Assembly (NCBI RefSeq): GCF_900608595.1
Contig: NZ_UWYY01000004.1
Span: 62,001 to 126,000 of the forward strand
DNA length: 64,000 nucleotides
Source of the DNA: Promicromonospora panici
GTDB taxonomy: Bacteria > Actinomycetota > Actinomycetes > Actinomycetales > Cellulomonadaceae
Direction: 5' to 3'
Shown here: piece by piece, positions 16,673 to 24,119 of the stretch
Layout: each line of letters begins with the position of its first letter
Numbering within the stretch: position 1 is the first letter of the stretch
Made by a program: the position numbers and the translations under genes
The notes under the pieces: generated by a model
Databases searched by the model: none
What the model was told of the DNA's origin: nothing
The model's input: the letters and a program-made list of their open reading frames with translations, nothing else

Positions 16673-17812
16673 TCACCTCCCCGCGAAGTCCGCCTTGCGG
16701 ATCCGCGCGTGCACGCCCTTGACCACGTCCACCACCTGGGAGATGTCGAAGTCCGTCGCCGCCGACAGGTATGCGTAGGCATACGCCGGCGACATCCCGT
16801 GGCGGGCCTCCAGCAGCGCGATGGCGGCCCGCACGCAGTTCTGCACGGCGACGTCGAGGTCGACGTCGAGCCCGGTCGGGACCAGAAACTCGGCGGTCTC
16901 GGCGAGCGGCCCGGCCAGTCTCCCGAACTCCGCCACGGCGTCGGACGCCGGGATCAGGTCGAAGCGCAGCCGCGCCCGCAGGGATGCCTCGAAAGCGGTG
17001 AGCGCCACCTCGCCGTCGCCCTGCGCGAAGTGCGGGTCACCGACGTAGGCGAGCGCCCCGGCGACCTGCACGGGCAGGTAGAGCGTGGCCCCGGCGACCA
17101 GGAGGTTGATGTCGATGTTGCCGCCGAACGACCCGGGCGGCACAGAGTGCGGGCGCTCGTCGCCCGCGGCGGCGACCCCCATGATGCCGAGGAACGGGTG
17201 CAGGTCGAAGCTCACGGTCCGGTCCGAGCCCTCGAACAGCGGCAGGCTCCCACGCCCCGCGCCGTCGGCCCACGAGTCGACCTCGGCGAACACGCTCACG
17301 GCGTCCGCGCCGCGCGCGGGGTACTCGTGCGGCAGGGCGCCGCGGCCGTGCCGGTTGGAGATCACCCCGTACGGGACCCGGGGCTCCGTCGACAGCACTC
17401 TGATCGCGAGGAGGTCGCCCGGCTGAGCGCCGCGGACCTCGATCGGCCCGGTCACCACGTGTCCGCCGTGCGCGCCCGGCACGCCGGGCAGGCCCGGTAG
17501 GCGCTCACCCAGGCGGGAGCGGCGGGAGGTGGCCAGCTCGACGGCGTCGGCCAGGACGGCGTCCTGTGCGACGCCGCGCTCCGCGAAGTACGCGAGCGGG
17601 TCGCCCCCCTGGTCCTCGAGGATGCCCTCGTGGGACAGGGTGTCGACCAGCACCTCCTGCCCCGGGTCGACCGCCAGCACCGCACTGTCCGCCGCGCAGG
17701 GCAGCCGCCCCCAGTACGCGGTCTCGACGGTGGTGGGCAGATAGGCCGCCCCGTCGGGGACGTCGCTGCCGGGCTGGAGGATGGTCTGCTGGTGCACGGG
17801 CCGAGGGTACAC
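16673..17812 (-). CDS. Acetamidase/formamidase family protein
   Basis: This 379-aa enzyme of the FmdA_AmdA family hydrolyses short amides to ammonia and acid. It shows EVLVDTLSHEGI, the GGHVVTGPIEVRGAQPGDLLAI motif (family hallmark), SFDLHPFLGIMGVA, GSFGGNIDINLLVAGATLYLPV and GDPHFAQGDGEV with likely metal and catalytic residues. It lies 43 bases upstream of the amidase gene on the same strand, a likely two-gene amide-utilisation unit. Confidence 0.9.
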   Translation of the reverse strand: MYPRPVHQQTILQPGSDVPDGAAYLPTTVETAYWGRLPCAADSAVLAVDPGQEVLVDTLSHEGILEDQGGDPLAYFAERGVAQDAVLADAVELATSRRSRLGERLPGLPGVPGAHGGHVVTGPIEVRGAQPGDLLAIRVLSTEPRVPYGVISNRHGRGALPHEYPARGADAVSVFAEVDSWADGAGRGSLPLFEGSDRTVSFDLHPFLGIMGVAAAGDERPHSVPPGSFGGNIDINLLVAGATLYLPVQVAGALAYVGDPHFAQGDGEVALTAFEASLRARLRFDLIPASDAVAEFGRLAGPLAETAEFLVPTGLDVDLDVAVQNCVRAAIALLEARHGMSPAYAYAYLSAATDFDISQVVDVVKGVHARIRKADFAGR

Positions 17813-17840
17813 ATGCGACGGCGCCCGCCCCCGGCGTCGC

Positions 17841-18464
17841 TCACTGCCGCGGGACCATCCCGGCCTGCCCGTAGACGGTGCGCAGGTAGGCGAGCAGCTC
17901 GTCGGCGCCGGGCGGCTCGGGGCGCAGCAGCCGGTACATGATCGCCCCGACCGTCATGTCGATCAGGGCCTCGACGTCCGTGTCGGCGGGCAGCACGCCC
18001 TCATCGACCGCCCGGGACAGCACCGTGTGCATGGTGCGCCGCAGAGGCAGGATGTGGTTCTCCCAGAAGGCCGCCATCAGGCCCGGATGCGTGACGCTGG
18101 AGCCGAAGAGCTGGGCGAGCATCGCCCGGTAGCCCGGTTCGGCGAGCGTCCGTGCGGCTGCGGGCAGGGCGTCGGCGAGCGCCCGGGAGACCTCCGCGTA
18201 CGACAGGCCGTCGAGGTCGTCCGCGCCCGGGTTCGGGATCTCGCCGCGGGCGGACTCGACGGCGGCCGCGATCAGCTCGTCCTTGCTTCCCCAGCGCCGG
18301 TACACGGTGAGCTTGCCGACGCCGGCCCGCCGCGCGATCTGCTCGATGCTGGTCCCGGCGTGGCCGTGCTCGGTGAACAGCTCGAGCGCCGCCGCCAGGA
18401 TCGCCTGGTCGGTGCGCGGGTCGCGCGGCCGGCCACGCCCCCGGGTCGGTTCGACGGCGGTCAC
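17841..18464 (-). CDS. TetR family regulator
   Basis: A 207-aa repressor with the N-terminal TetR helix-turn-helix (QAILAAALELFTEHGHAGTSIEQIARRAGVGKLTVYRRWGSKDELI as separate blocks, residues about 17-62) and a TetR_C_16/33-type effector domain. The GTG at 18464 overlaps the stop of the upstream monooxygenase remnant (GTGA). The two were an operon, presumably controlled from the TTAACGG-N7-CCGTTAA palindrome at 19208. The enzyme is now broken, so the regulator may be an orphan. Confidence 0.88.
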   Translation of the reverse strand: MTAVEPTRGRGRPRDPRTDQAILAAALELFTEHGHAGTSIEQIARRAGVGKLTVYRRWGSKDELIAAAVESARGEIPNPGADDLDGLSYAEVSRALADALPAAARTLAEPGYRAMLAQLFGSSVTHPGLMAAFWENHILPLRRTMHTVLSRAVDEGVLPADTDVEALIDMTVGAIMYRLLRPEPPGADELLAYLRTVYGQAGMVPRQ

Positions 18465-19190
18465 CGGGCACGCCCGCTCTGCAGGACCCCGGCGAGCCAG
18501 GGCGCGGCCGCCGCCGGGTCCGTTCCGCGCCAGGCCAAGTGCCCGTCCGGGCGCACGAGCCACGCCTCCGGGACGCCGTCGGTACGGGTGAGCCGCGCCG
18601 GCTCGACGCCGTCCCGGCGTGCCGCGGCCTGGTTGCCCCATCTGGCCACGGGCCCGGCCGCATCACCCGACGCCGGCACGAGCAGCGCCCACTCCCCGCC
18701 CAGCTCGGCGTGCAAGCGGGCCGGGCTGCCGTCCGCGCGGACGCAATCGAGGTTCGGGACGCGGTCGCCCACGCAGATCCGGCGGCCCAGCCGGGCAGCC
18801 ATACGCTCGGCCCGCCCGACCCCCAGCGGCCCCGACCGGTAGCTCACCCCGAGCTGGGAGGCGGTGAACGTGGCCCAGCGCTGCAGCCACGGCTGGTTGA
18901 AGATCCGCCCGCGCCGCCACAGGTCGCCGCGACCGTCGGCGTCGGGCATCGGCATGGCGCCGAGCATCCCGGCCGGGTGGACCCAGCCCGAGGTCCCGAC
19001 CCGGTCCACGTCCCAGTCCAGGTACACGTCGGCGAGGAGGAACCGCTCGCTCAGGCGGACGCCGGGGGCGCTGATGCCGGCGGCGTCGCGGACGGCGCTG
19101 CCCGTCCCGTCGCATCCGACGATCCACCGAGCCCAGGCCCGCGGGACCCGCTCCGACCACGAGCACGTCGGTGATGCCGTCGTCTGTCGT
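18461..19190 (-). pseudogene. FAD-dependent aromatic monooxygenase, internally deleted and frameshifted
   Basis: The 5' end encodes TDVLVVGAGPAGL, the Rossmann FAD motif of PheA/TfdB-type monooxygenases. The frame then shifts by one, directly into RWIVGCDGTGSAVRDAAGI (the mid-protein GCDG block), followed by LLADVYLDWDVDRVGTSGWVHP and a C-terminal thioredoxin-like part ending DGHLAWRG. About 150 residues between these blocks are missing. The deletion joint is near 19125-19140. An internal ATG at 19027 could still produce a 188-aa C-terminal fragment, but a working enzyme is unlikely. Confidence 0.85.
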
Positions 19191-19207
19191 GTCGTCTGCT
19201 CCTTTTA

Positions 19208-19228
19208 TTAACGGACCGGTACCGTTAA
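19208..19228. promoter_or_regulatory. TetR-type operator palindrome
   Basis: TTAACGG-N7-CCGTTAA, with ACCGGT in the centre, lies just upstream of an AGGAG ribosome site and the monooxygenase remnant. It is probably the site of the TetR regulator of that operon (17841-18464). Confidence 0.65.
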
Positions 19229-19262
19229 CAAAATAACGCCAGGCCGGCCGCGACCGGAAGCC

Positions 19263-19853
19263 CTAGCCGGACGGCGCGAGCAGAGCCCGTGCCGCCGCAC
19301 GCGCCGTGGCGAACGCGTCCGGCTGGGCCCGGGTCGTGTGCGCGACCAGCGCCCCCTCGTAGAGCAGGTGGACCTGCGCGCCGAGCCGCTCCGCGTCGGG
19401 ATGGCCCGCATCGCGCAGCAGTCCGGTGAACGTGCCGAGCATGTACTGCTTGTCGGCCAGGATCACCGCATTGCCGGGGTGCGCCGTCCCGCCGATCTCG
19501 CCGTGGGCGTTCACGAACGCGCAGCCGCGCATGTTGGCGTCGGCCCACTCCTCGGCGATCTCCAGCGCCGCCAGCACCTGGCCGGCGCCCGGCTCGAGAC
19601 CCGCGGAGTCCCGCGCCGCGAGACGCTCGGTGAACCACGTCGCCCAGCGCTCGTGCCGTCGCGTCAGGTAGGCGGCGACCAGCGCGTCCTTGGAGCCGAA
19701 CCGGTCGTAGAGCGTCTTCTTGGTGACGCCCGCCTCCTCGGCGATCAGGTCGACGCCGACGCCGCGGATGCCGCGCTCGTAGAACAGCTCGCCGGCCGTG
19801 ACCAGGATCTTCTCGCCCGCCGGCGTGTGCGGGTTGGGGCCGCGTCGCGGCAT
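19263..19853 (-). CDS. TetR family regulator (divergent from EamA exporter)
   Basis: A 196-aa TetR protein. The HTH is at residues about 12-58 (ILVTAGELFYERGIRGVGVD, then AGVTKKTLYDRFGSKDALV). The C-terminal domain holds CAFVNAHGEIG, typical of TetR_C of the YxaF/LmrA-like group. It is transcribed away from the EamA gene with 62 bases between starts, and a short imperfect palindrome (ATACC..TGTATGGT, about 19887-19903) lies in the gap. It probably represses the exporter and itself. Confidence 0.9.
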   Translation of the reverse strand: MPRRGPNPHTPAGEKILVTAGELFYERGIRGVGVDLIAEEAGVTKKTLYDRFGSKDALVAAYLTRRHERWATWFTERLAARDSAGLEPGAGQVLAALEIAEEWADANMRGCAFVNAHGEIGGTAHPGNAVILADKQYMLGTFTGLLRDAGHPDAERLGAQVHLLYEGALVAHTTRAQPDAFATARAAARALLAPSG

Positions 19854-19915
19854 GAGATGCCTCCGTTCGTCGGGTGCACTGCGAGTATACCGACCTGTAT
19901 GGTTACCTGGCGACC

Positions 19916-20845
19916 ATGCGAACGAGCCTCCTCCGACACCTCGCCCCAGCCCTGCTCGTGGTGATGTGGAGCTCCGGCTTCGTGGGCGCCACCTTCGCCG
20001 CACCGGTCGCGCCCGCCACGACCACCCTCCTGTGGCGCTACGTCGCCGCTGCCCCGCTCATGGTCGTCGCAGTCCTGGTGCTCGGCCGCCGGTACGGGCC
20101 GCGCTACCTGCGCCGCGAGGCGATCCTCGGCGCGCTCGGCCAGGCGGGCTACCTCTACGGCGTCTTCCGCGCCGTCGAGGAAGGACTCCCGGCGGGCAAC
20201 GCGGCCCTGCTCGCCTCGCTGCAGCCCGCCCTGGTCGCCGTCGTCCTGTCGCGCTTCGGCCGGCGGGGCGGACGCCGCCAGGCGGCCGGCCTGGCGATCG
20301 GCTTCGCGGGAGTCGCGCTCGCTGTCGGCCCCGACGCCGTCGCCGGGGCCGGCGTGGAGGGAGCGCTCTGGGCGCTCGGCGGCATGCTGTCGCTCTCGGC
20401 CGCCGCCGTGCTGGGCGACCTGTGGCCCGCGCCCGAGGAGCACGACGTCCTCGACTCCCTGGCCGTGCAGAGCGTGGTCGCGCTCGGATTCTTCCTCGTG
20501 GTGGCGCTCGCGAGCGGTCAGGCCGTGCCACCCGCCGACCCGACGTTCTGGCTGGCGGTCGCCTGGCTGGTGGGCCTGGCGTTCCTGGGCGGTTACGGCA
20601 TGTACCTGTACGTGCAGCGCACGCGCGGACCGGTAGCCGTGAGCACGTGGCTCTACCTGACCCCGGCGGTGTCGGCGGCGTGGGCCTGGGCCATGTTCGG
20701 GGAGCGGCTGCCGCTGCTCACGGTGGTGGGGTTCGTCGTCAGCCTGGCGGGCGTGCTCGTCGTCCGGCCCGCACGCCCCGGTAGCGGGCCGGGGCAGGGC
20801 TCACGCAGGACGCCGGACGCCGCGCCCGCCTTGACAGATTGGTAA
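19916..20845 (+). CDS. EamA/DMT family transporter
   Basis: This 309-aa inner-membrane protein has ten predicted helices in two EamA halves (LLVVMWSSGFVGATFAAPV at the N-terminus, VAVSTWLYLTPAVSAAWAWAMFGE in the second half). Family members export metabolites or amino acids. The ATG at 19916 is chosen for the RTSLLRHLAPALLV start. An in-frame ATG at 19874 lies in the regulatory region shared with the divergent TetR gene. The last 25 residues are a polar tail. Confidence 0.9.
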   Translation: MRTSLLRHLAPALLVVMWSSGFVGATFAAPVAPATTTLLWRYVAAAPLMVVAVLVLGRRYGPRYLRREAILGALGQAGYLYGVFRAVEEGLPAGNAALLASLQPALVAVVLSRFGRRGGRRQAAGLAIGFAGVALAVGPDAVAGAGVEGALWALGGMLSLSAAAVLGDLWPAPEEHDVLDSLAVQSVVALGFFLVVALASGQAVPPADPTFWLAVAWLVGLAFLGGYGMYLYVQRTRGPVAVSTWLYLTPAVSAAWAWAMFGERLPLLTVVGFVVSLAGVLVVRPARPGSGPGQGSRRTPDAAPALTDW

Positions 20846-20861
20846 CCTTAGGGTTACCAAT
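20831..20861 (+). promoter_or_regulatory. Promoter and ArsR operator
   Basis: A consensus -35 box TTGACA (20831-20836) is followed by a perfect 10-base inverted repeat ATTGGTAACC / GGTTACCAAT (20838-20847 and 20852-20861) that covers the spacer and -10 region, six bases before the arsR ATG. This is the expected layout for autorepression by the ArsR protein. Confidence 0.75.
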
Positions 20862-20866
20862 AGTCC

Positions 20867-21241
20867 ATGGACGTCTTCGCCGCGCTCGCCGACCCGGTCC
20901 GCCGCGACCTGCTCCGGCGGCTCGCGGCGGGCCCGGCCCGCGTGGTCGACCTGGCGTCCGCCCACCCGATCAGCCGCCCCGCCATCAGCAAGCACCTCCG
21001 CGCCCTCGGGGCGGCCGGGCTCGTGGTGGCCGACGACGTCGGCCGGGAGCGGCACTACCGGCTCGACCGAGCCGGGCTGGTGCCCGTGTCCGCGCTCCTC
21101 GCCGAGCTTGCGCCGGCCCCGCCGGTCAGCGACCGGGCGTTCGACGGGCTGGAGCTCGAGATACGCCGTACGGGCCGGGACCGACAGGCCGCCGAGCGGT
21201 CGCAGCAGCCGCAGCACATGGACGACGAGGAGACAGCATGA
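20867..21241 (+). CDS. ArsR family regulator
   Basis: A 124-aa winged-helix repressor (FAALADPVRRDLLRRLAAGPARVVDLA, then PISRPAISKHLRALGAAGLV and GRERHYRLD for the wing). It has no Cys metal site, so it belongs to the metal-independent subgroup commonly paired with SRPBCC proteins. It overlaps the next gene by ATGA, forming a two-gene operon under the palindromic operator upstream. Confidence 0.93.
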   Translation: MDVFAALADPVRRDLLRRLAAGPARVVDLASAHPISRPAISKHLRALGAAGLVVADDVGRERHYRLDRAGLVPVSALLAELAPAPPVSDRAFDGLELEIRRTGRDRQAAERSQQPQHMDDEETA

Positions 21242-21759
21242 GCACCGGCACCACCCCCACCGGCCGCAAGGAGCAGCGGGCCGGAAGCACCTATGTGGTC
21301 CTGACCCGCACGTTCCGCGCGCCGATCGAGGACGTGTGGGCAGCGGTCACCGAGCCCGACCGCCTGGCCCGCTGGATCGGCCGCTGGACCGGCGACCCGG
21401 CGACCGGGAAGGTGCAGGTCCACATGCTCTACGAGGGCGAGAACGTGGAGCCGGAGGAGTACGAGATCAACACGTGCGACGCCCCGACGCGCCTAGAACT
21501 CACGTCACACATGGCGTACGACGAGGACACGCCGGCGACCTGGCACCTGGAGCTCGACCTGGCCGAGGCGGACGGCGTCACCACGCTCACGTTCGCCCAG
21601 TCCATGGACGATCCCGCCATGGCCGAGAACGTGGGGCCGGGCTGGGAGTACTACCTCGACCGGCTCGTCGCCGCCGAGACGGGCGCCGATCCCGACGCGC
21701 TCGACTTCGGCGACTACTACCCGGCGCTGGCCGACCACTACCGCGCGCTGACCACCTGA
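21238..21759 (+). CDS. SRPBCC (AHSA1-like) domain protein
   Basis: A 173-aa START-like protein. The N-terminal TRTFRAPIEDVWAAVTEPDRLARWIGRWTG pattern (in blocks) is the AHSA1/SRPBCC entry strand and helix, and GWEYYLDRL near the C-terminus is the long C-terminal helix. Such proteins bind hydrophobic ligands; the ligand here is unknown. ArsR-SRPBCC pairs are common in actinobacteria. Confidence 0.9.
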   Translation: MSTGTTPTGRKEQRAGSTYVVLTRTFRAPIEDVWAAVTEPDRLARWIGRWTGDPATGKVQVHMLYEGENVEPEEYEINTCDAPTRLELTSHMAYDEDTPATWHLELDLAEADGVTTLTFAQSMDDPAMAENVGPGWEYYLDRLVAAETGADPDALDFGDYYPALADHYRALTT

Positions 21760-21775
21760 CCGGCCCGCGAGCAGG

Positions 21776-22564
21776 TCACGAGGTGCAGCCCCAGCGGGCC
21801 ACGTGGTGCCAGACCTTCTTCAGGTCCTGCGGATGCTGTTCCCCCGCCCGAACGGCCTCGCCGATCACCCGGGCGTCCAGCCACCCGTCCTTCGTGTGCC
21901 CGACGGCGACCGTCCGGGCCACGTCCACGATCTCCGGTCCGCGGAACCCGGGGCGCGTCGCCAGCTGATCCACGTGCAGCCGGAGCCCGTGGTGCCACTC
22001 GACGCCGACGCCGAGCGCACGGGCGGCGTCCGCCACGGGAGTACCGCGGTAGCAGGGGTCCAGGGCGATCGCGTCGACGTCGTCGGGCAGGGCGATCGGG
22101 CCGTGGACCTGGGCCTCGACGTAGTCGTCGAGGAGGTCGTGCGCGCCGGCCGCCGTGTCGGCGTCGGCCAGTGCGACCAGGGGTGCGGGATCGCTCGCAG
22201 CGAGGTGCTCGGGCTCGACCGAGGAGTCCGGATAGCAGAACGTCGTGCGGCCCAGCACGTGCGGCCGGAGCCGCAGGTGGGCGGACCCGAAGCGGATCGC
22301 GCCGCCCACGGCGCGGCGCCGGTGGTTCAGCGCCCCGTAGCGCGGGCGCTCGTGCGGCGGGGCGGCGTCGTACCGGCCGTCGAACATGCGCCGCTCCCAG
22401 CGCCACCGGTCCCCGCCCTGGTGCGCGGTGAGACCACCGTTGCTCGTGCCGGTCTCGAACTGAGAGCGCCAGACGCGGTCGTGCGCGAGGCGCTCGATCA
22501 GGGTCTCGCTCCCGTCGGCGACCAGCCGGTCGGGGTGGAAGATGATGGTGACCAGCCAGTCCAT
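21776..22564 (-). CDS. DUF3626 domain protein
   Basis: A 262-aa protein recognised from IIFHPDR near the start, then YRSQFETGTSNGG-like WRSQFETGTSNGGLTA, GGDRWRWERRMFDG, PRYGALNHR and RTTFCYPDS, the conserved core of DUF3626. No function is established; the family has been noted in diverse bacteria and often carries these His/Arg/Asp motifs, which could form an active site. Converges on the SRPBCC gene. Confidence 0.8.
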   Translation of the reverse strand: MDWLVTIIFHPDRLVADGSETLIERLAHDRVWRSQFETGTSNGGLTAHQGGDRWRWERRMFDGRYDAAPPHERPRYGALNHRRRAVGGAIRFGSAHLRLRPHVLGRTTFCYPDSSVEPEHLAASDPAPLVALADADTAAGAHDLLDDYVEAQVHGPIALPDDVDAIALDPCYRGTPVADAARALGVGVEWHHGLRLHVDQLATRPGFRGPEIVDVARTVAVGHTKDGWLDARVIGEAVRAGEQHPQDLKKVWHHVARWGCTS

Positions 22565-22702
22565 GCCAGGAGGCTAACCCGGCGGCAGATTCCGGCGGAC
22601 CGGGAAACCGGCCGCCAGCGAACGCTGTCGACCCGATCGGTGTACAACAGAAGTAGCCGGTTGCCAACGGCGGCGCCGGCCAGAGCCGGAAGGGTTGCGA
22701 TC

Positions 22703-22951
22703 ATGCCGAAGTTCATGGACGTGCACCACGGGATGCACGGCATCACTCCCGAGGCCCTGAGAGCCGCACACCAGGCGGACCTCGACATCCAAGCCGACGA
22801 AGGTGTCGACTTCCAGAAGGCGTGGGGCGACCCCGACTCCGGGATGGTCTGGTGCGTCTCGGAGGCGCCCAGCGCGGAGGCGGTCAAGCGCATCCACGAG
22901 CGCTCCGGCCACCCGACTACCGAGGTCTACCCGGTCCCGGTGGAGGCCTGA
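22703..22951 (+). CDS. DUF4242 / SCO4226-like small protein
   Basis: An 82-aa protein of the DUF4242 family (start MPKFMDVHHGMHGITPEALR, later GMVWCVSEAPSAEAVKRIHERSGHP). The Streptomyces homologue SCO4226 is described as a nickel-binding ferredoxin-like fold protein. His residues in DVHHGMHG and the single Cys in VWCVSEAP are the likely metal region. A GGAAGGG ribosome site precedes the ATG. A family-C palindrome follows directly. Confidence 0.85.
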   Translation: MPKFMDVHHGMHGITPEALRAAHQADLDIQADEGVDFQKAWGDPDSGMVWCVSEAPSAEAVKRIHERSGHPTTEVYPVPVEA

Positions 22952-22962
22952 CCGACGGCCCC

Positions 22963-23010
22963 ACATGTCGGACGCTCAGGTCACCGAAGTGACCTGAGCG
23001 TCCGACATGT
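22963..23010. repeat. Palindromic repeat family C, copy 1
   Basis: Perfect 21-base arms beginning ACATGTCGGACGCTCAGG, with a 6-base loop, lie between the convergent DUF4242 and LAETG-protein genes. Related copies occur at 27804-27850 and 47678-47719. No U-run follows on either strand, so it is not a classical terminator although it may act as one. Confidence 0.85.
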
Positions 23011-23037
23011 GCTTGCGCGAGCTCGGGCTCGGGTCAG

Positions 23038-24012
23038 TCAGCCCTGAACCTCGAGCATCCGGCGGCGAGCGCGGATCATCGCCGCGCCCGCGGCCGTGAG
23101 GATGAGCCCGGCGCCAACGGCTCCGCCGAGCTGGCTACCGGTCTCCGCGAGCGCACCCGGCGCCTGCGCCTCGCCGTCGGCGCCGATCGGCGCGACGGGG
23201 TTGACCCCGGTACCTGCGTCCGAACCGCCGCCGATCGGCACGATGCTGCCGTCGTCGGAACCGTCGTCCCAGCCACCGTCGCCGGAGCCCCCGTCGCCGG
23301 AGCCGCCGTCACCAGGGCCGCCGTCACCCGGGTCTTCTCCGCCCGGGTTGTTGGCGTACGAGGGGCTCTCGAGGAGGTCGTCCACGACGCCGTCCTCGCC
23401 GCCGACCCCGCCGATCACGCCGGGCACGTCGCCGCCGCCGAGGTCCTCACCGATCGAACCGACGTCGTTGATGATCTCGGAGGCCACGTTGTCGGTCACG
23501 CCCTGCTCGGGCCCGTCGGCGCCCAGGACGTCGTCCACGGCACCGTTCTCGCCGGCCACGGAGTTGACCGCGCCGGTGACGCCGCCCAGGACGTCCTCAA
23601 CAGGACCGCCGTCGTTGGCCGCGGTCGGGGCCGCCTTCGTGGCGACGACCTCGGTCGACGCGTCCGACGCGCCGCCCGTCACACCCGTCACCACGTCGTC
23701 GACGGCGCCGTTCTCGCCCGCCACCGAGTCGACGACTCCGGTCACACCCTTCACGGTGTCGTCGACGGCGCCGTCCTTCTTGGTCACCTGATCGACGGTG
23801 TCGGTCACCTGGTTCAGCGTGCTGTTGACAGCACCGTCCTCACCGACGACCGCGTCGACCGTGCCCGTGAGGAGACCACCGAGCCCGCCCGTCGACTGGC
23901 CGACGTTCGACGTGCTCTCGTCGGCCGCCGACGCGGACATCGCGCCCGCGACGAGCAGACCGCCCGCGACGATCGCGGTCGGCAGCGCACGGCTGACAAA
24001 CTTCCTCTTCAT
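23038..24012 (-). CDS. Secreted repeat protein with LAETG cell-wall sorting signal
   Basis: A 324-aa surface protein. A signal peptide (MKRKFVSRALPTAIVAGGLLVAGAMSASA) is followed by about four imperfect repeats of the type VDxVxGENGAVDDVxxGVTG. Then comes a Gly/Asp/Pro-rich spacer (DPGDGGPGDGGSGDGG region) and the C-terminal LAETG, a hydrophobic helix and RARRRMLEVQG. LAxTG is the motif used by class E sortases in actinobacteria. The repeats resemble the GENG/VDG surface-protein repeats of unknown function. It is divergent from a Ser/Thr kinase gene. Confidence 0.85.
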   Translation of the reverse strand: MKRKFVSRALPTAIVAGGLLVAGAMSASAADESTSNVGQSTGGLGGLLTGTVDAVVGEDGAVNSTLNQVTDTVDQVTKKDGAVDDTVKGVTGVVDSVAGENGAVDDVVTGVTGGASDASTEVVATKAAPTAANDGGPVEDVLGGVTGAVNSVAGENGAVDDVLGADGPEQGVTDNVASEIINDVGSIGEDLGGGDVPGVIGGVGGEDGVVDDLLESPSYANNPGGEDPGDGGPGDGGSGDGGSGDGGWDDGSDDGSIVPIGGGSDAGTGVNPVAPIGADGEAQAPGALAETGSQLGGAVGAGLILTAAGAAMIRARRRMLEVQG

Positions 24013-24062
24013 GTGTCCCCCTGTATCTGGTATCACTGGGTAATCTGGCGTCTGGAGCAGAC

Positions 24063-24095
24063 GAATTCACTTTGGCGGATATGTCGGGTGAATTC
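24063..24095. promoter_or_regulatory. Inverted repeat in the divergent LAETG-protein / kinase promoter
   Basis: GAATTCAC (24063-24070) and GTGAATTC (24088-24095) form a perfect 8-base inverted repeat with a 17-base spacer in the 107-base intergenic region. It is AT-rich compared with the surroundings and could bind a dimeric regulator of both genes. Confidence 0.5.
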
Positions 24096-24119
24096 AAGGA
24101 TATAGGGTATCTTTCCTCC

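Noticed and set aside
18461..19027. Treating 18461-19027 as an intact 188-aa gene
   Set aside because: The upstream Rossmann motif in another frame and the missing middle show that it is the remnant of a larger monooxygenase.
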